This document shows positions 16,528 to 25,037 of a stretch of DNA of 64,000 bases, piece by piece (the first letter of the stretch is position 1; every line of letters begins with the position of its first letter). Position numbers and translations under genes: made by a program. The notes beneath the pieces were generated by a model. That model did no database searches. It was not told where the DNA came from and was given only the letters and a program-made list of their open reading frames with translations. Source of the DNA: DASYXZ01 sp035308965 (lineage in GTDB: Bacteria; Acidobacteriota; Terriglobia; UBA7540); assembly GCA_035308965.1 (NCBI GenBank), contig DATGFN010000006.1, forward strand, positions 1 to 64,000, in the 5' to 3' direction.

Positions 16528-17937
16528 TCAAACCTCTCGTGCTGCGATCGTCGCCTGCATGCCCTGCCGCGCATGGGCGATGCGTTCACGCAACTGAGCC
16601 GCCGTTGACGAGTCCTCGGAATTCTGAGGAGCGCGCAGGAAGCGGCTTAACTCGACCTCGGAACGAAGAAGTTGGTCGGCGTTTTGATAAAACTCCCTGG
16701 AGTGCCGGCCCGCAATTCGGAATTCCCGGTCCGAACTCGCGGTCCACGCCCCCCCGCGGACCACGCGAGAGGCCACTTCATCAAAATAGGGCGTTCCCTT
16801 GATGGGATAGGCGACGGTTGTAAGAAAAATATCCGGATCGGACTTCTTCACGTGCGCCACGGTCGCCTCAATATCTTCGAGGTCTTCTCCTTCATATCCC
16901 CACATTAAGAACATCCCAGTTTGAATGTTCCGCTCTTTGCAGAGGCGAACGGCGGTCTGGACCTCTTCCACCTTTACGCCGCGCTGCATCGCATCCAGAA
17001 TTCGTTGCGAGCCGCTTTCCGACCCAATCCAAACTCTGAAGCAGCCCAGCTCAGCGAGGGCATCGGCGACCTGAGGATTCAAGCGGTCGGCGCGCGAGAT
17101 GCACTCAAAGGGGATTTTGAGGCCGCGGCGTTTCATCTCCCGGGCGAATTCAAATAGCCAGCCGTGATGGATGGTAAAGACATCGTCCGCCATCCAAAGC
17201 ATGTCGGGCGCATAACGCTGAAGGATCCATTCTAATTCGTTGACCACCCCGACGGGTTTCCGCCTTCGATGAGTCTTGCCGTAGACGGCGTGGCTGCACC
17301 ACCGGCAGTGGTAGGGGCAGCCACGCGCGGTAATCATTGAAACCGAGCCCGCGCCGTGATGGGTCCGCCACGTCTCCAGATATTTCTCCATGGAAATCGA
17401 TTCGCGGCACGGCCAGGGCTGCGCGTCGATGTCCGCAATCTGCATGCGCGGCGGGGTCTGGCAAACGATGCCCGAGGCGTCGCGAAACGCAATCCCATGC
17501 ACACGTTTCAATCCTGTCAGATCGCGGAGCTTCAGGAGCGGGAGCACTTCCTCGGCTGTTAATTCGCCTTCCCCCATTACGACCACATCGGCGCCCGCAT
17601 CAATATATTCAGGAATATAGGCGCCCGGCTCAGGTCCGCCCACTATGGTTCTCCAGCCTGCCTCCCGGGCCACGCGGAGAATTTCAACCACGTTACGGCG
17701 GGTCATCAGATTGGCATACACGCCCAGAACCGATGGTTGCGATGTGCGAAGAACGTGGAACAGCTCTCCCATTGAAGAAAAGGTCGAGTCGAAAACTTCG
17801 ACGCCGAAACCCTTGGAGCGAAGATGCGAAGTCAGGTAAAGAATCCCCAGGGGAGGATACGGCTTCATGATTTGGAGCTCTTTAGGATCTCCATAAAGAA
17901 AGTAGCCGTGAGTCAAAAGCAAATCGGGTGATTTCAT
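16528..17937 (-). CDS. Cobalamin-type (class B) radical SAM enzyme 3
   Basis: The 469-residue protein starts with a cobalamin-binding-like domain (PYPPLGILYLTSHL, FGVEVFDSTF, TIVGGPEPGAYIPEY, DVVVMGEGELT). It continues with the radical SAM motif CPYHCRWC in ITARGCPYHCRWCSH and an IGSESGSQRIL segment in the barrel. Its N-terminus (HGYFLYGDPKELQIMKPYPP) closely resembles that of the next upstream enzyme (HSYHLYYDRKQARKMQPYPP), so the two are recent paralogs. It may methylate an unactivated carbon or catalyse another SAM-radical step. It is sixth from the end of the operon, with a 59-base gap to the enzyme before it. Confidence 0.88.
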   Translation of the reverse strand: MKSPDLLLTHGYFLYGDPKELQIMKPYPPLGILYLTSHLRSKGFGVEVFDSTFSSMGELFHVLRTSQPSVLGVYANLMTRRNVVEILRVAREAGWRTIVGGPEPGAYIPEYIDAGADVVVMGEGELTAEEVLPLLKLRDLTGLKRVHGIAFRDASGIVCQTPPRMQIADIDAQPWPCRESISMEKYLETWRTHHGAGSVSMITARGCPYHCRWCSHAVYGKTHRRRKPVGVVNELEWILQRYAPDMLWMADDVFTIHHGWLFEFAREMKRRGLKIPFECISRADRLNPQVADALAELGCFRVWIGSESGSQRILDAMQRGVKVEEVQTAVRLCKERNIQTGMFLMWGYEGEDLEDIEATVAHVKKSDPDIFLTTVAYPIKGTPYFDEVASRVVRGGAWTASSDREFRIAGRHSREFYQNADQLLRSEVELSRFLRAPQNSEDSSTAAQLRERIAHARQGMQATIAAREV

Positions 17938-17996
17938 GAGTGATCTTAAATTTCCTGCCGGAGGTTAAACAATTTCCCCTGCGCCTCGACAGAGCA

Positions 17997-19499
17997 TCAG
18001 CAGGCAGCAGCCTCCGTCGAGCATGTCAGCACCGGCAAAAGCGTGGGCATTTCGATCCTGCAAGTCTTTTCCATTTGTTCGACTCGAGCCCAATGTTGAG
18101 CCAGGCTCTGCGCCCCAGCATCGCCAGTCTCATGCCCAAATGCGCCCGCACTCGCCGATAATGCGGACGGTGCACTCCAGGTCTCCACCTCTGCGTGAAT
18201 GGCATCGCGAAGCGCGCGGTAGAATTCCGTGGTGTAGGCTCCCTTGAACATCATCGAGAGGTCTTCGCTATCAATCCAATTGGTCTTGGAGCCGAGCTGC
18301 TCGCGCACCCGGGCGTGAAACGCGGTGCCCGGAAGCGGGTAGGAAATCGAGACTCCGATGTCGTCCGGCCGCGTTGCACGGACCAATTCGATGGTTTTCC
18401 GGATGTCATTCCAGGTTTCGCCCGAATACCCAAACTGAAGAAAGAAACCTGTGTGAATACCCGCGTGTCGAAGATGCTCGCGCGCTTTCACTACTTGATC
18501 AACTCGCAGGCCTTTATCCATCGCGTCCAGAATCTTTTGAGATCCGGACTCCACGCCGAGCCACGCCTCGGCGCAGCCGGCACGACGGAAAGCGAGGGCT
18601 ACATCTTCGTTCATCAGGTCAGCCCGCGTTTGCATTTTGAAGGGCACGGCGGCGTCGAGTTGCTCGACGTGGTCGGCCAAGTCCAATACCCAACGGTTCT
18701 TGAGGCCAAAAATGTCGTCGGCAAACCAGAGATGGTCCGCGCCGTATTCACTCTTGAGCAGCGCCATCTCACGCGCCACGGTTTCCGCGCCTCTCACATG
18801 GAATCGGTCTCCGTAGATAGGCTTGGCGCACCAATTACAGCGGTAAGGGCATCCGCGGCTCGCCACGAGGTTCAGCGAGAACACACTGTGGGCGGATTTC
18901 CACGCGTCGCGATAGCGTTCAATATCCACCAAATCTCGCGCGGGAAACGGAAGCTCATCAAGGTCTTTGATCAAAGTGCGTGGAGGAGTTTTATAAAGTC
19001 GCGCGCCTTGAGATTTCATAAACGCCAAGCCCGGGATTTCGATTGCATCCTGACCTGAGTTTCCGATGAGAGAATCGACAAGCTCAAGCAAAGTTTGCTC
19101 CGCCTCCCCGATCATGATGAAATCCGCCCCACCCTGCAGATATTGGGAAAGGTGATCGGTGGAGTCAGAGCCATTCACCACCACCCGAGCCCCCGTCGCT
19201 CGCGACAACCCGATCATTTCCAGGGCAACCTCGCGCATGCGGCTCAGGCACATTTTGGAGAGAAAGTTGAAGTTGTCCTCACAGAGCGCCACCACGCGAG
19301 GCCGGGCCTGCCGCAATGCCGCGGGAAAACCGGTGGCCGGGTCCTCCAGCATGGGATCGAAGACTGCTACCGAATACCCGTGCTGCCGCAGCAGCGCCGC
19401 CGCGTAAAGTGTGGCCAGGGGCGGATAGGGTTGCATCTTGCGGGCTTGCTTCCGGTCATAATATAGATGATATGAATGGGTCAGAAGAACGTCAACCAC
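17997..19499 (-). CDS. Cobalamin-type (class B) radical SAM enzyme 2
   Basis: The 500-residue product has a cobalamin-binding-like N-terminal domain (PYPPLATLYAAALL, YSVAVFDPML, VVVNGSDSTD, DFIMIGEAEQT). The radical SAM cluster motif is CPYRCNWC in ASRGCPYRCNWCAKP, with LGVESGSQKILD further on. I start it at the GTG at 19499, ten bases after the upstream stop and behind GAGAGG; the longer frame to 19541 would run into the upstream gene. It is a paralog of enzyme 3. The C-terminal part (ETWSAPSALSASAGAFGHE) is divergent and probably disordered. Role within the operon unknown. Confidence 0.88.
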   Translation of the reverse strand: MVDVLLTHSYHLYYDRKQARKMQPYPPLATLYAAALLRQHGYSVAVFDPMLEDPATGFPAALRQARPRVVALCEDNFNFLSKMCLSRMREVALEMIGLSRATGARVVVNGSDSTDHLSQYLQGGADFIMIGEAEQTLLELVDSLIGNSGQDAIEIPGLAFMKSQGARLYKTPPRTLIKDLDELPFPARDLVDIERYRDAWKSAHSVFSLNLVASRGCPYRCNWCAKPIYGDRFHVRGAETVAREMALLKSEYGADHLWFADDIFGLKNRWVLDLADHVEQLDAAVPFKMQTRADLMNEDVALAFRRAGCAEAWLGVESGSQKILDAMDKGLRVDQVVKAREHLRHAGIHTGFFLQFGYSGETWNDIRKTIELVRATRPDDIGVSISYPLPGTAFHARVREQLGSKTNWIDSEDLSMMFKGAYTTEFYRALRDAIHAEVETWSAPSALSASAGAFGHETGDAGAQSLAQHWARVEQMEKTCRIEMPTLLPVLTCSTEAAAC

Positions 19500-19509
19500 A
19501 CGACACCTC

Positions 19510-21018
19510 TCATACGGCGCTCTGCGCCACCGCGGGCTCAAGGCGTTTGGCGTCTACAGCGGGCTTGGCAACCGGCGTCATTTTCTTGAGCTTGTGATTC
19601 AGCCAAAGTTCAACGGGGAAGCTGTAACAGTTGTGATTCAATCTCCACTGAGCCGGATAGCTGAGCGCTCGTTGCAGATTCTTCACCACGCGGGAAGGAT
19701 CGCGCTTGGCGATGGGCTTCCGGTCGAAGGCAATGCGCAGGTAATCGCGCATGGTTTGCAACCGGGCATGCTCCTTTCCGTTAAGCCAGGGCAGAACCGT
19801 GTAGCGGGGGAAATAGTCGGCCCATCCCTCGAGCGACTTGGGAACCTCGATGCCCAGTTCCCTGGCGTGACTCATGATGGGAGAGCCGGGATAGGGGGTG
19901 AAAATATTGGTCCAGAATTCCGTGCCCGGAAATCGCCGGCAGACGTCCATGATGAACTGAATGGTTTCGTTGCGCTCTTGGGCGCCCTCACCCGGAAATC
20001 CGAAGATGATATTGAAGGATGGACGAATGCCCGCCTTTAAACATCGTTCGGCCGACTGGTAAATGGATTCAAAATCCTGGAAGGTCTTGTTCATGAGCTT
20101 CAGGATTTTTGGCGAAGCGGAATCCACCCCCTGACAAATCTGGTGGAGTCCCGCTCGGCTGAGCAGGCGAAGTTCGTCTGTCGTGAGTTTAGCCGTCAAA
20201 TTGGTGGTGGCCTGAATACTCCACTTGAATCGCCCTCCCACGCGGACCAAACCTTCGGCAATCTGGACGGCCCTTTCGAGGTCGACCAGGAAGTTGTCAT
20301 CCACCACCCAAAGCATTTCGAGCCCATAACGCCTTGTGAGGTCGTGAGTCTCTTCCACCACTTGCTCGGCGGGCAGCGAATTCCATTTGCGCCCGTAAAC
20401 ACCAGCATTGGTGCAGTAAGAGCAGTCAAATGGGCAGGCCAGGCTGGAGGTATACATGGCCCAGCGCCGCCCGCAGAGTTTTTCATAAGCATCGAAATCC
20501 GCGAGGTGATAGGCCTTGGAAGGCATCTCCACCAACGGCTTGAGGGCGCGGGGAGGGTTGAAGATCAAGCGGCCATCGTCTTTGTAGCCTACGCCGGCAA
20601 TCCCCTCGAGCGAACTGCCATCGCGCAATCGCTCGACTATTTCGAGCAGGGCGTCTTCACCCTGCCCGCGCACCACGATGTCGATGTATTCCGATTGCAG
20701 CGTTTGGTCGGGAAGCAATGAGGGATGCCAGCCGCCCAGGATGATGGGAAAATCTGGATTCCATTTCTTGACCGTCCGGGCGAGATCAACTGTCTCCCGA
20801 ATCATGGGACCGGTCACCAGCGAGATTGCCAGGCAAATGGCGTCTTCCAATTCTTTCATTACCCGCGATTTGAAATCGGGAGTGATCGTAGAATCGATGA
20901 TGCAAACTTCGTAACCTGCGCGCAGGAGCGGAGTAGCAACGGCGAGAATGCCGAGAGGCGCGGTGGCCTCCGTGCTCGAAAACGCGGGAAAAAAGAAAAC
21001 GACCTTCTTGGACTTCAC
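19510..21018 (-). CDS. Cobalamin-type (class B) radical SAM enzyme 1, first gene of the operon
   Basis: The 502-residue protein opens with VVFFFPAFSSTEATAPLGIL and IILGGWHPSLLPDQ, then DIVVRGQGEDALLE, the pattern of HpnP/HpnJ-like and BchE-like cobalamin-type radical SAM proteins. The cluster motif is CPFDCSYC in SSLACPFDCSYCTNAG, with VDDNFLVD and NIIFGFPGEG further along the barrel. It starts with GTG at 21018, preceded by GGAGA, and heads the nine-gene run that ends at 10158. A divergent alpha/beta-hydrolase gene begins 190 bases away, so this gap should hold the operon promoter. Substrate unknown. Confidence 0.88.
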   Translation of the reverse strand: MKSKKVVFFFPAFSSTEATAPLGILAVATPLLRAGYEVCIIDSTITPDFKSRVMKELEDAICLAISLVTGPMIRETVDLARTVKKWNPDFPIILGGWHPSLLPDQTLQSEYIDIVVRGQGEDALLEIVERLRDGSSLEGIAGVGYKDDGRLIFNPPRALKPLVEMPSKAYHLADFDAYEKLCGRRWAMYTSSLACPFDCSYCTNAGVYGRKWNSLPAEQVVEETHDLTRRYGLEMLWVVDDNFLVDLERAVQIAEGLVRVGGRFKWSIQATTNLTAKLTTDELRLLSRAGLHQICQGVDSASPKILKLMNKTFQDFESIYQSAERCLKAGIRPSFNIIFGFPGEGAQERNETIQFIMDVCRRFPGTEFWTNIFTPYPGSPIMSHARELGIEVPKSLEGWADYFPRYTVLPWLNGKEHARLQTMRDYLRIAFDRKPIAKRDPSRVVKNLQRALSYPAQWRLNHNCYSFPVELWLNHKLKKMTPVAKPAVDAKRLEPAVAQSAV

Positions 21019-21209
21019 GCTTCAGTCTCCGGATCAAGCCACAAGCTGGCGCAACATTGCAAAGGCTACCAGCGTTGATTTAAGCGAGTGTCATGGGCTA
21101 ATCCCGTCTGTGCAAAAAAGTTGTCTCCGGAATCGGACAAACAATCTTGGTTGTGGCCCTCTGCCGGGGCCCGTTGGTCTATACTCGGGCTCATGGAGAA
21201 TGAGAACAA

Positions 21210-22124
21210 ATGAATCTGATCAAGAGATTGGAGAAGTTGAGCTTCTCACTTCGAAGATGCGCTGGGCGCCTGGGGATTTTTTGCCTGGGGTTCGCTGCCT
21301 TACCGCTCCCATTAAAGGCGCAGGTCTGGCCACCGTCCATGCCCCCTGAAAAAACGGTCAGAGTTTATGGCCAGGAAATTCGTTACTTCGAAGCGGGCGC
21401 GGGGCCAAGCGTGGTTTTCCTGCATGGGATGGTGGGAACCTCCACCGATTGGGCGCTTACCCTCGGTCCGGTTTCCAGGAATTGTCACGTGTATGCCATC
21501 GACCAGATTGGTTTCGGCCGTTCTGCCAAGCCTATGATCGAGTACAAGATTTCGACCTTTGTAGATTTCCTTCAGGAGTTCATGCGAGTGAAAGGCATTT
21601 CGAAAGCGACGGTGGTGGGCAACTCGCTGGGTGGATGGATTGCCGTAGATTTTGCCGCCTCTCACCCGGAGTTGGTTGACCGTCTGGTGTTGGTTGACGC
21701 CTCGGGCCTCGATGCTCCAGTTCATCACAATGTCCCGGTGGATATGAATCCGTCCTCAATGGAAGGCATGCGCAAAGTCTGGCAAGTATTGCTTTATAAC
21801 AAGAACCTCGCCGGGGACTCACTGGTGCGTTCATCGTGGGAAAATCGTTTACGGGGCGGCGATAGTTACACCATTCAACGTTTGGTGGCCGCATTGGTGG
21901 CCGGAACCCAATTCGAGGATTCCAAAATGGGATCGATCCGCGCGCGAACGTTATTGATTTGGGGGCGTAATGATGAACTGGAGCCTGTGGATGTCGGCGA
22001 GCGATTTCACAAAGCAATTTCGGGATCAAAAATCGTTTTGATTGACCAATGTGGCCACGTTCCCCAGATCGAAAAGCCAGTGGAGTTCAACCAAGCGCTT
22101 ACTGACTTCCTCGCTGAGCCCTAG
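21210..22124 (+). CDS. Secreted alpha/beta-hydrolase
   Basis: This 304-residue protein has an N-terminal signal (positive residues, then LGIFCLGFAALPLPLKAQ). The alpha/beta-hydrolase core follows: oxyanion region FLHGMVGTS, nucleophile Ser in VVGNSLGGW, acid in WGRNDELEP and catalytic His in QCGHVPQIE. Esterases, lipases and C-C hydrolases share this layout. It is divergent from the radical SAM operon and could share a regulatory region with it, but export to the periplasm makes a direct pathway role uncertain. Downstream it converges with the di-heme cytochrome gene after 27 bases. Confidence 0.88.
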   Translation: MNLIKRLEKLSFSLRRCAGRLGIFCLGFAALPLPLKAQVWPPSMPPEKTVRVYGQEIRYFEAGAGPSVVFLHGMVGTSTDWALTLGPVSRNCHVYAIDQIGFGRSAKPMIEYKISTFVDFLQEFMRVKGISKATVVGNSLGGWIAVDFAASHPELVDRLVLVDASGLDAPVHHNVPVDMNPSSMEGMRKVWQVLLYNKNLAGDSLVRSSWENRLRGGDSYTIQRLVAALVAGTQFEDSKMGSIRARTLLIWGRNDELEPVDVGERFHKAISGSKIVLIDQCGHVPQIEKPVEFNQALTDFLAEP

Positions 22125-22151
22125 CTAAGAATCAAGAGGAAGTCTTGACCC

Positions 22152-23714
22152 TCACAGTGTTCTCAGATATGCGATCAAGGCTTTCTTGTCCTCTGGAGAT
22201 AATTCGAGACCGAATGGATGTCCTTTCACAGCGCGCGCCTTGACCCCCACCCCGCGAAATCCAGTCGGGACATAATCATCACGCAAGCGGCGTGGGTCAA
22301 ACCAATCTTCAAGTGTGGCTACGGAGCCGTCATGCTCAAAGGGCCCTCGCAGCCAAACTCCTCGAAGTGAAGGCACTCGATAATAGCCCGTGCCCACACG
22401 CGTCTTGAGAGCCAGGCCAGGGTCGGTGCCTACGGTAATCGGCAGGATGGCAAACCGCTTTAAATCAGCTGCGGGCGGCTGGAATCCTTCAACGGGAGTC
22501 AGCATGTTGTTGGTATAAAGCGGTGGGGTGTGGCACGCCGCGCAGCCTTCCCGCTCAAAAACCTTCTGGCCGCGCTGGGCGACAGCATCAAAGTGATTCG
22601 GATTTGGCGGCATCTTGATGGAATAAATATACAGGGCCAGGGCGTAAAGCTGGTCGTCGCCATAGCGCAGCTCGGTTGAAGGATCGGGCAATCGCTCCAG
22701 GATTTTGAAGTCCGCGAAGGTTTCAAAGCGCACGCCCAATTGGACCAACGCTGCGTAGCGCATCAGGTCGCCTATTGACCTCTGCTGAATCAATCCAGTG
22801 TGATCCAGGTACTGGCGATCCTTCACCCCAATCAGGCTGGGAACCAGCGGGGGATAACGAAGGCTGGTGTTCACGCGGATGGCCACTCCGGGGGGAATTG
22901 CTTCGTGCAATGTGGCAATCTGCGGAATGGACATCTGTTCGGCATCGCCAAAGGGGTCAGGGTGCAGCCAAGGCACTCCCAAAGCCATGTGCCATTCGTG
23001 GGCAAAGCGTTTGGTAAAGGCGGCAGGATCGCCGGCCTCTGCCACTCGGCTGCGAAGAGCAAAGCCCACGATGCGATCGTAAGGGATGTTACCCTGAACG
23101 CCCTTGAGCACGGTTCCGTCGGGCATCACACGAGTGTGGCAAGTATTGCAGGAGCCTTCGCCCAGTTCCAGTTTTCCCTTCTCCCGGATTTCCCAGCGGC
23201 CAAAGGGCAGCGTGCCATCTTTGGCGACAGGGACGTCGAGCCTCTTGTACCACTCGGGATTCCGCACATCATCCTTGGTCATGAAGAGTGGCGTATCAAA
23301 ACCAATGGGAGCGTCGTAAACAAGTTCGCCAGCCTTGATCCAATCTTCCTTGGTTTTTAGCTTGGAGCTGTCAAACGCAATTTGCGGTTCCTGTTGCCGG
23401 AGCCATTCCATGTAGCCTGGTGGCTCTTTGTCCGGGCGATAGATGGGATAACTTTTGTAGATGGGTCTGACGGGGATTTTGTAATACCAATCGGAGGACA
23501 CAAACGTCGGCGAGGCTTCCGGAACGGCGAGCGGGACCATAAGGGTTGCCAACATTTGGTCATCCCAGACTCGGGGGATATCAGGGTGAAACTCGTCGGC
23601 AGCTTTGTCCGCCCTCGCCGCGCAAACCACCAACGCAACGCTTACAGCGGCCACTAGCAAGATGCCGGACCGACGGGCTGATCGACCGCGTGAATGTCTA
23701 GAGAATTGACTCAT
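22152..23714 (-). CDS. Di-heme c-type cytochrome, cytochrome c peroxidase/MauG-like
   Basis: After a signal peptide (RSGILLVAAVSVALVVCAARA), the 520-residue protein carries two c-heme attachment motifs, CNTCH near residue 188 and CAACH near residue 397. The C-terminal region (LAIYSIK, then GQKVFEREGC, GYYRVPSLRGVW and HDGSVATLEDWFDP) is typical of the bacterial di-heme peroxidase/MauG superfamily, which also includes rubber oxygenase RoxA. The protein is longer than standard peroxidases (about 330 residues), leaving about 170 N-terminal residues of unknown role. It is the last gene of a minus-strand unit behind the O-antigen-ligase-like gene and the cytochrome c/barrel fusion, suggesting a shared extracytoplasmic redox or polymer-oxidation function. 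Confidence 0.85.
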   Translation of the reverse strand: MSQFSRHSRGRSARRSGILLVAAVSVALVVCAARADKAADEFHPDIPRVWDDQMLATLMVPLAVPEASPTFVSSDWYYKIPVRPIYKSYPIYRPDKEPPGYMEWLRQQEPQIAFDSSKLKTKEDWIKAGELVYDAPIGFDTPLFMTKDDVRNPEWYKRLDVPVAKDGTLPFGRWEIREKGKLELGEGSCNTCHTRVMPDGTVLKGVQGNIPYDRIVGFALRSRVAEAGDPAAFTKRFAHEWHMALGVPWLHPDPFGDAEQMSIPQIATLHEAIPPGVAIRVNTSLRYPPLVPSLIGVKDRQYLDHTGLIQQRSIGDLMRYAALVQLGVRFETFADFKILERLPDPSTELRYGDDQLYALALYIYSIKMPPNPNHFDAVAQRGQKVFEREGCAACHTPPLYTNNMLTPVEGFQPPAADLKRFAILPITVGTDPGLALKTRVGTGYYRVPSLRGVWLRGPFEHDGSVATLEDWFDPRRLRDDYVPTGFRGVGVKARAVKGHPFGLELSPEDKKALIAYLRTL

Positions 23715-23756
23715 TCTAATCTCACTCCAAATTCTTTCTCGGCTTGTAGAGCCAAC

Positions 23757-25031
23757 TTAATGGTTTGCCATCAAGGCCGACTCAGATTCAGGCAGCAACG
23801 GAGAGATCACAACAAAACCCAACAGAATCAGGCCGAGCGAGTGTCCGTAGGTATAATCGAAAAATCCCGACATCACAAATCCGATTAAGCCGAGCAACCC
23901 GGCTCGACAAACGAATTGGGCCTCCCTGCTAGTGGCTGCTCTGGATGCTTTCACGAGATCGAGAAATAACACTCCAAGGGTCAGCATCGCTGCCAGGGCA
24001 ACGGGAATTCCGAATTCCGCCGCCAATTGGATGGCGTTATTGTGGAGATGGCCATGGTAGGCGGGCACAGGTTCGCCGGCTTTCAAATAATTTCGATACA
24101 ATGACTCAACCCGGCCCGGCCCGACGCCCGTCAGCGGCCTTTCCTTAATCATTCGCCAACCTACGCGCAACATCTGCAACCGCTCAGCGTTCGAATAGAA
24201 GTCAGGACGTAAAGACTCAAGCACTCTCAGGCGAACCGGGCTGGGCGCCGCGACATAAAGTCCCAGGGGAACGAAGGGAAGAACCCAAAGCCATTTTGAG
24301 CGCCGCCTGACAAGCTCGACAGCTAGGAGCAAGAAACAGGTAATCCACGTCATGCGGGTCAAGCTGAACAAAATGGCCAGCCCGTGTATGACGGCCACCG
24401 GCCACCAACGGCGGCGCTCTTCCGGATAGAGTGACCAAAACACAAGGAACCCTGCCATCACCAGGATTTCCACGGTTCCAAAAACCATCCAATTATTAAG
24501 GAGTCCCCCGCTGCGCAGGAAGAGGCTGGCTTCGTCCCCCGTCCCCAAGCTTGACCAATAACTGAAAATTCGCGAAGCGAAATCAGCCAGCAGGAAGAGT
24601 GCCCCCAGGGTGGAAGTGAGAAAGACTCCGCGCCAGACGAATTGGCGGTCCGTATCTTTGTTGATAGCTGGCATTACAAAAAACACGGCGGCGATGAGCA
24701 GCAGATGGCGGATTTCACTCCACCCGGCCCTGTGCTCGGGCGATATGACCCAGGAGAGGATTTCCAAGCCAGCCCATGCCAACCAAAAATAGCAGACACG
24801 GGGAAACCAAATTCGGGTTTGTCCCCGGACACAGCTTACAATCCGGGCGGCGATTGCCAGCACCAGAAAAATCTCGGAAACTACGATCGAGATGGGGACG
24901 GCACAAAAAGCAAGCCCCAGAGCCCAGCACTCGTTGGGACGGTATTGCAGAAAGGCTTCCAAGGTCCCATCCGAGTGCGTCTGAACCTTCGAATACGGTG
25001 TTCCATCAACCTGAACAAGTACACGGCTCAT
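23757..25031 (-). CDS. O-antigen ligase/polymerase-like (Wzy/WaaL) membrane protein
   Basis: The 424-residue protein is rich in hydrophobic helices. A large periplasmic loop contains GVGPGRVESLYRNYL and YHGHLHNNAIQLAAEFG, the conserved loop of the Wzy_C/O-antigen ligase superfamily, with the essential His. These proteins polymerise or transfer polysaccharide onto lipid or protein on the periplasmic side. Its position is unusual: it starts six bases after the stop of the cytochrome c/barrel gene and is followed 42 bases later by a di-heme cytochrome. The large exopolysaccharide operon begins 4.4 kb away on the other strand and has its own ligase-like gene. Confidence 0.82.
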   Translation of the reverse strand: MSRVLVQVDGTPYSKVQTHSDGTLEAFLQYRPNECWALGLAFCAVPISIVVSEIFLVLAIAARIVSCVRGQTRIWFPRVCYFWLAWAGLEILSWVISPEHRAGWSEIRHLLLIAAVFFVMPAINKDTDRQFVWRGVFLTSTLGALFLLADFASRIFSYWSSLGTGDEASLFLRSGGLLNNWMVFGTVEILVMAGFLVFWSLYPEERRRWWPVAVIHGLAILFSLTRMTWITCFLLLAVELVRRRSKWLWVLPFVPLGLYVAAPSPVRLRVLESLRPDFYSNAERLQMLRVGWRMIKERPLTGVGPGRVESLYRNYLKAGEPVPAYHGHLHNNAIQLAAEFGIPVALAAMLTLGVLFLDLVKASRAATSREAQFVCRAGLLGLIGFVMSGFFDYTYGHSLGLILLGFVVISPLLPESESALMANH

Positions 25032-25037
25032 TTCGTT

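Noticed and set aside
10158..21018. Radical SAM operon as a peptide-modifying (RiPP) cluster
   Set aside because: No precursor peptide gene is seen within or next to the operon (gaps are at most 59 bases inside), and no peptidase or transporter is present.
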